DNA from: Ceratothoa steindachneri
Taxonomy: Eukaryota > Arthropoda > Malacostraca > Isopoda > Cymothoidae
DNA length: 64,000 nucleotides
Direction: 5' to 3'
NCBI GenBank assembly: GCA_963969495.1
Contig: OZ018320.1
Span: 72,708,245 to 72,772,244, forward strand
In this document: piece after piece, positions 59,624 through 64,000 of the stretch
Numbering within the stretch: the stretch's first letter is position 1
Layout of the letters: each line of letters starts with the position of its first letter
Position numbers and translations under genes: made by a program
Notes under the pieces: generated by a model
Databases searched by the model: none
Seen by the model: the letters and a program-made list of their open reading frames with translations, nothing else
Told to the model about the DNA's origin: nothing

Positions 59624-60179
59624 CTTTTAGCGGCTGAGGCAAATTAAATTTGTTCAAATTGGATCGGAAGCAGCATGATAAGTGTCGTGCAGGTGAAAGA
59701 TAGAATCACACAGATATTAATCATGGGCGTAACCCGGAGGTTATTAACAGTCTTTAAGGATTAGCCTATAGATATATTGGCTACATTTAAGTTGCCCTTC
59801 TGAAAGGTAGAAATTCTTCAGTTGTTTAGTATTTATATGATAGGAATATTTTTGTGTTTATCGTAGTGTACACTTCCAGCTTTATTCCACTGGTCTAGTT
59901 TAGATATGTTTAATTCTTTATCATTGGAAGCGTAAACTACGATAAACACAAAAATATTCCTATCATATAAATACTAAACAACTGAAGAATTTCTACCTTT
60001 CAGAAGGGCAACTTAAATGTAGCCAATATATCTATAGCCTAATCTTTAAAGACTGTTAATGACCTCCGGGTTACGCCCATGATTAATATCTGTGTGATTC
60101 TATCTTTCACTTGCACGACACTTATCATGCTGCTTCCGATCCGATTTGAACAAATTAAATTTGCCTCAGCCGCTAAAAG
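59624..60179. repeat. Near-perfect 556-bp foldback
   Basis: Left arm 59624-59878 starts CTTTTAGCGGCTGAGGCAAA; right arm 59925-60179 is its reverse complement with only a handful of differences. The loop is 46 nt (59879-59924). There is no coding capacity. The arms' near identity points to a recent origin. No clear target duplication was found at the ends. The RNA, if made, would be a long hairpin. Confidence 0.85.
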
Positions 60180-60229
60180 ATAGTCCTTACCCGCTTCTTT
60201 AGCACTCCTATTATTATTTATTATTTTGA

Positions 60230-60891
60230 CTTACGATTTGTTTCCAAACATGGGAACGCTCGATATGTCCAACCTCTCTCAAGCGACGTGAAATACTCTC
60301 TGATGAGACACTGAGGTTCATTTTCTCGTCAACTTAACGTGAAATATTACGTGCTGTCTGAAATCGCACCCCTCCCTCATCGGATCCATTGCATTATGCA
60401 ATTTTCCCTGGAATGTTTTTTTGATGGTGGACGTTTTTTTTTTTCGTCGTCATCCTCATGAAGTTTTATTATACGTTAAATGACATTTTTTAAACGATTA
60501 AATGCTTCGAAATGTCAGATAGAGTCATTCCTTCACTCTTCCAATGGACAACCGACTCTTTGAAAGGTTTGTCGACCTTAAAGCGTCTCGCCATCCTGAT
60601 AGCTGATAAATATCATCATTAACACTATAATACACGTGGAACAGTACTTCCATATATACATTACGAATTTTTATGTATAAACTCAAAAGTATAAGTTATA
60701 ATTCTCTAGTTTTGGCCACAGCTTTTCTCCAAATACACATTATAACCTTTTTATCCGAGCTTCAATAAAATGAAACTTAGACAAGACCAGAGACAAATTT
60801 CAAATAGTCTGCAATTTTCATCTAAATTAAGTGAGCATTTTCAACAAAATGTAGATTTTGGTATTTTGTATTTCAATTTTGGACAGTACTG
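60230..60891 (-). pseudogene. Tc1-like transposon, 5' part
   Basis: The end, reversed, reads CAGTACTGTCCAAAATTG, with TA at 60892-60893. A minus-strand transposase start at about 60582 reads MARRFKVDKPFKESVVHWKS then EGMTLSDISKHLIV (HTH). After shifts come TARNISR, VDEKMNLSVSSESISRRLRE and VGHIERSHVWKQIVS to about 60240. The catalytic domain and other end are missing, cut next to the foldback at 60179. Confidence 0.7.
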
Positions 60892-60893
60892 TA

Positions 60894-61390
60894 ATTTGGG
60901 GTTTTTATCAGTAAGCTTTGTTTAATATTTTAAACTTAGAATAAATTGGTGATGAAGCTGCACACTATCTGGCAAATTTGCGATAACAAGAAAACCATTA
61001 GGAGCATTTTCCCATCAAAGAGCCAACTCTCAAGGGTTTGCGTAGCGATGTTTTTATCTATATAAATGCTCAAGCTGCTTCCTTGCCCAATACAATGGCA
61101 GCGCACTTTTTGAAACGAAAGGGAAAGTATGCTATTCGATGATGCTTTATTTAATGCAAAAGTAATATAACTCTAGAAGATCTCAAAACATTTTATTCGA
61201 ATCTTTACGAAAATTGGCTGCGTCTGTCTGGATCTGCAAAATATGTAAGCCCAAATCCCAAATCCGACCATACTTCTACGCCACCAAATACTACTAATGA
61301 CCGAAAATATTATCCACTTTCTAAAATTTGTAAGTAAAGTTTCAGAGAAATGTTTTGAAGGTGAGTGTTGCCTGTATCTGTTCATCCTAG
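60894..61390. other. Unassigned
   Basis: A plus frame near 61150-61350 reads LEDLKTFYSNLYENWLRLSG, unrecognised. Nothing else seen. Confidence 0.25.
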
Positions 61391-64000
61391 TTTTTTTTTT
61401 AAACTTTCTAATTTATTCCATCGTTCATCTCTTTTTTTAATCTTTTGAATTTATGTTTTTTATTATTCCTTTAGGGGATTTATCCTCAAATTCTCTCTTT
61501 ATTTTTCGTAATTTTTATGTATTGCATTTATGTATTATGTATGTTTTATAGGGATAGGGATAAAATAAGTGATGAAAGTGTGGGAGAGAGATAGATAAAG
61601 GTAGAAAAGATTGTGTAATTGTGTGATGAGAGGTGTTGATGATATGAATGAGGAGAAGTTTTGATTGTGATAAATGATTTTTAGTGAGGACGATGGTGCT
61701 ATGTGCCAGGTTGCCTGGCTAAGGCTTTCACTTTACATTGTGTTTTGCTTCTTGGTTAGATTATTTTTATTTACAGCATAGAAGACTTTGTTTTGGAGTT
61801 TTTTCTTGAGATTATTTTTCATTTGTTTGTGTTAGGTTTCTTTTAGTTTAGCATTCGAGCCGTTGTTTTCATAATGTTCTCTAGCGATCTTTGTAATTTT
61901 TTATATTTACTTATGGTTCTGGTTATTGGAGAACTCATGTGCCCTTATGCCTTATTTCCTTCTTCGATAGCTTTTATATTTATTTGTATTTTATACATTA
62001 TTTAATATTTAATTTTCGTATTGTTCTTCATGTCACTTCTTGATCTAGTCTCAGATGTAAAGTGGTTTTATTTCGTTTTGAACCTTTTTCTACTGCTTTT
62101 GGATTGCTGCTTAAAGTTAAATGTTCGGTATTTATTCTCTTTCTGTAAGCTGGATTTTTTCGAGTATTTCGTCTGGGAAGTTTTCTCTTATTTTCTGCCA
62201 TATTTTTTGGGCGCGTTTATCCATAAAGATGTTTATAGGTTTTAGATTTGATCTTTGATGCAGAACTCTTGACGGCATTCCTTCCCTCTTTCTGGATCGC
62301 GTAATGAAGCGGGTCTCTTTGTTTTGGACCCTTTGCATTTGCATGATCTTTTTCTTTGCCAAGGTATGTAGTGGAATAATCGAATAGGTCATAATTGGGC
62401 GTACTAGTGCTAAGTATAATTTTATTTTATTATTTGTTGACAGGTTATAGAACCTGTACAGGGATGATATGATGTCTTTGCATAGTTGATTTTTTCATTT
62501 ACGTGTGAGCTGTATCCTTTTCTTGTGATCTTCAAGCCGACGACTTTTCCTTCGACATTGTAAGGATATATGATGTTATAGGCCGTGACTTGGTGGATTT
62601 TATATCTGTTCACTGGAATTGTGCGGAACTTGTCCGTGTTTGTTTTGATTTTATTGGATTTTTCGAAATCGTTGATATTTTAGATTTCGTGAGCAGTTCT
62701 CTGCGCGATATCTCTCGGGTTCTGTCGTTCGTTCGTAATGATTTGAGAGATATCGTCTGCCAATTGGATATACATTGGGCAATCATCCGTGGATTGGAGG
62801 AGGTCTCTTGTATACACGGTATAGAGTGTTGGACTGAGACCCCCTTCCTGAGGGACCCCTGCATTTAAGGTAAAAGAATTTATAGAAATTCTTGATTTCC
62901 TTTTCGTAAGATAACTGCAGAGGATTCGCGTGAGGTTTGAATTCAGTCCGAGGTAAGCTATTTTCAGCTTCAGTCATGGCACTCATACTTTGTCAAATGG
63001 TTTGGGCAACATCGCGTAGCGTTAAATCCACTCTGTTGCCTCTCGCAAGTTCTATGGCAAGTTTTTCAGTGATGAGTGCCTGTGCTGTCTCGGTACCTGG
63101 ATGTTTTCGGAATCCATGTTGGATGTAATTCTGCAATTCGTTATCTTCAAAGAAATTTCTAAGCATATCGTTGAGGAGTTTTTCGAGTAGTTTACCAATA
63201 AACTCTAACAGCGAGATCGGTCTGTAGATTTCGATGTGCCCTTTGGCTTGCCAGGTTTTCGTAGAAATATCATTCTCGCTGTCTTAAACGCTGCTAGAAA
63301 GTGCCCTATATTTAGGCATGCATGGAAGGTTTTGAGTAATGAGGTAAAAAATGTTGTCTGGGGGTCTTGTTAAGTGGTGTTTTGTGAGTTCACCTATTCC
63401 TGGACTTTTCTGCTTGAATGATGAAAGGGCTGTTCCCTGGTTTCGTCTACCCGTGAGTGAGGACGGACTTCGGGTTCTTTTTCCTTTAGTCATTGTTTCA
63501 CCCTTTGTTCGAAAGTTACCTCGTAATTTTGGTTCTCCTCCCTGGTAATATAGAAGATTCTTGACCAGTGGTCCCTGAAGCGGTTTTCAACCTCTTTGTC
63601 GTCGTCTATTGTAGTTCCTCCTTCCTTCAAATGCACCATTTCTTTGGGTTCGGAACCTTTAATTTTCTAAATTGTTTCAAGAATCTTCTGGGATCTTTAT
63701 CTATGTCCATCCTTTCAATGAGGTAATTCCAAGTCATATACACGTTATTTCTAATGAGTTCGTTTACTCCTGTACGTAGGTTTCTCAGTCGTACGTACCT
63801 TTTCCTGTTGTTTCCGTGTAGGTGGATTTCCTCAAACATGGTGTTAATTTGTTGCATTTTTTGTTTAACTTATTCTGTCCATATTGGCGCGGGGATTGTT
63901 TTGTAGCTTGTACTAGGGATATGGAGTGAATTGGCTTCTGTTATTAGTTCAGTGATATTTTTAGGTGCGAGTCTATTTCTTCTAGGGGGCTTTCATCAAG
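61391..64000 (-). mobile_element. LINE-A copy 4 (runs off the window)
   Basis: The minus strand carries the same RT motif series as copies 1-3, then a 3' UTR with GCCAGGCAACCTGGCACA near 61704-61721, a pyrimidine-rich stretch and an A-run ending near 61391. The element continues beyond 64000, where the endonuclease would be expected. Confidence 0.8.
62132..63890 (-). pseudogene. LINE-A copy 4 reverse transcriptase
   Basis: From 63857: IHLHGNNRKRYVRLRNLRTG and FLKQFRKLKVPNPKKW (linker before RT), then DDKEVENRFRDHWSRIFYI. RT: EFIGKLLEKLLNDMLRN at about 63220, then NYIQHGFRKHPGTETAQALI and DLTLRDVAQT near 63010. GPSGRGSQSNTLYRVYKRPP near 62840 matches the VPQGS region. ADDI follows near 62760-62750 (both Asp present), then INDFEKSNKIKTNTDKFRTI, KVVGLKITRKGYSSHV (62520) and KKIMQMQRVQNKETRFITRS (62350). 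It is broken by stops and shifts. Confidence 0.75.

Overview
The window looks like repeat-rich, AT-rich intergenic DNA from an invertebrate animal, most likely an arthropod. The evidence is indirect: families typical of such genomes (mariner/Tc1, Merlin, hAT, Penelope-like elements, CR1- and R1/I/jockey-type LINEs, a Ty3/gypsy element), long (TA)n tracts, and no bacterial-style gene arrangement. I found no convincing single-copy host gene, tRNA, rRNA or CRISPR array. Nearly every long reading frame belongs to a mobile element or is its antisense shadow.

Layout. 1-1860: 5'-truncated LINE (family 'LINE-A', +). 3791-6488: decayed Ty3/gypsy pol with integrase UPSTREAM of reverse transcriptase (Gmr1-like order). 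7134-7790: probable reverse-oriented LTR leader. 8201-8679: hAT-type MITE. 8680-10201: (TA)n tracts around an inverted repeat. 10316-12222: Tc1 fragments and LINE-A copy 2 (-). 12266-15050: two Penelope-like (PLE) fragments with GIY-YIG domains and a hAT end. 15194-16123: internally deleted mariner copy A. 17145-18632: 1.5-kb foldback. 19260-20100: decayed mariner-like transposase. 20317-22614: Merlin (IS1595/ISXO2-type) transposon with TIRs and TSD. 22917-23298: hAT MITE with perfect TSD. 24954-25885: mariner copy B with the same internal deletion. 26655-27017: LINE-B 3' end. 27380-28737: maT-like DD37D remnant. 29900-30415: PLE 3' fragment.

30482-34340 is a nearly complete CR1/L2-type LINE with an SGNH-esterase ORF1 and an APE-RT ORF2 broken by one stop codon. 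34345-35850: PLE (-). 38885-39700: LINE-A copy 3. 41491-43302: DD41D (rosa-like) mariner with ~215-bp TIRs. 43925-44160: fragment of an unnamed ORF that recurs in arthropod genomes. 49220-50266: Tc1. 50748-57275: long GC-rich LINE ('LINE-B', -) with CCHC gag and APE-RT-RNase H. 59624-60179: near-perfect foldback. 60230-60891: Tc1 5' part. 61391-64000: LINE-A copy 4 (-), running off the window.

The elements interact mainly as parasites of each other's space. They are nested or abutting, and (TA)n tracts very often begin exactly at transposon termini. The two deleted mariners depend on an outside transposase. ORF1/ORF2 junctions of both larger LINEs suggest coupled translation in the -1 frame. 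Boundaries and identities were judged by eye; no database search was run.
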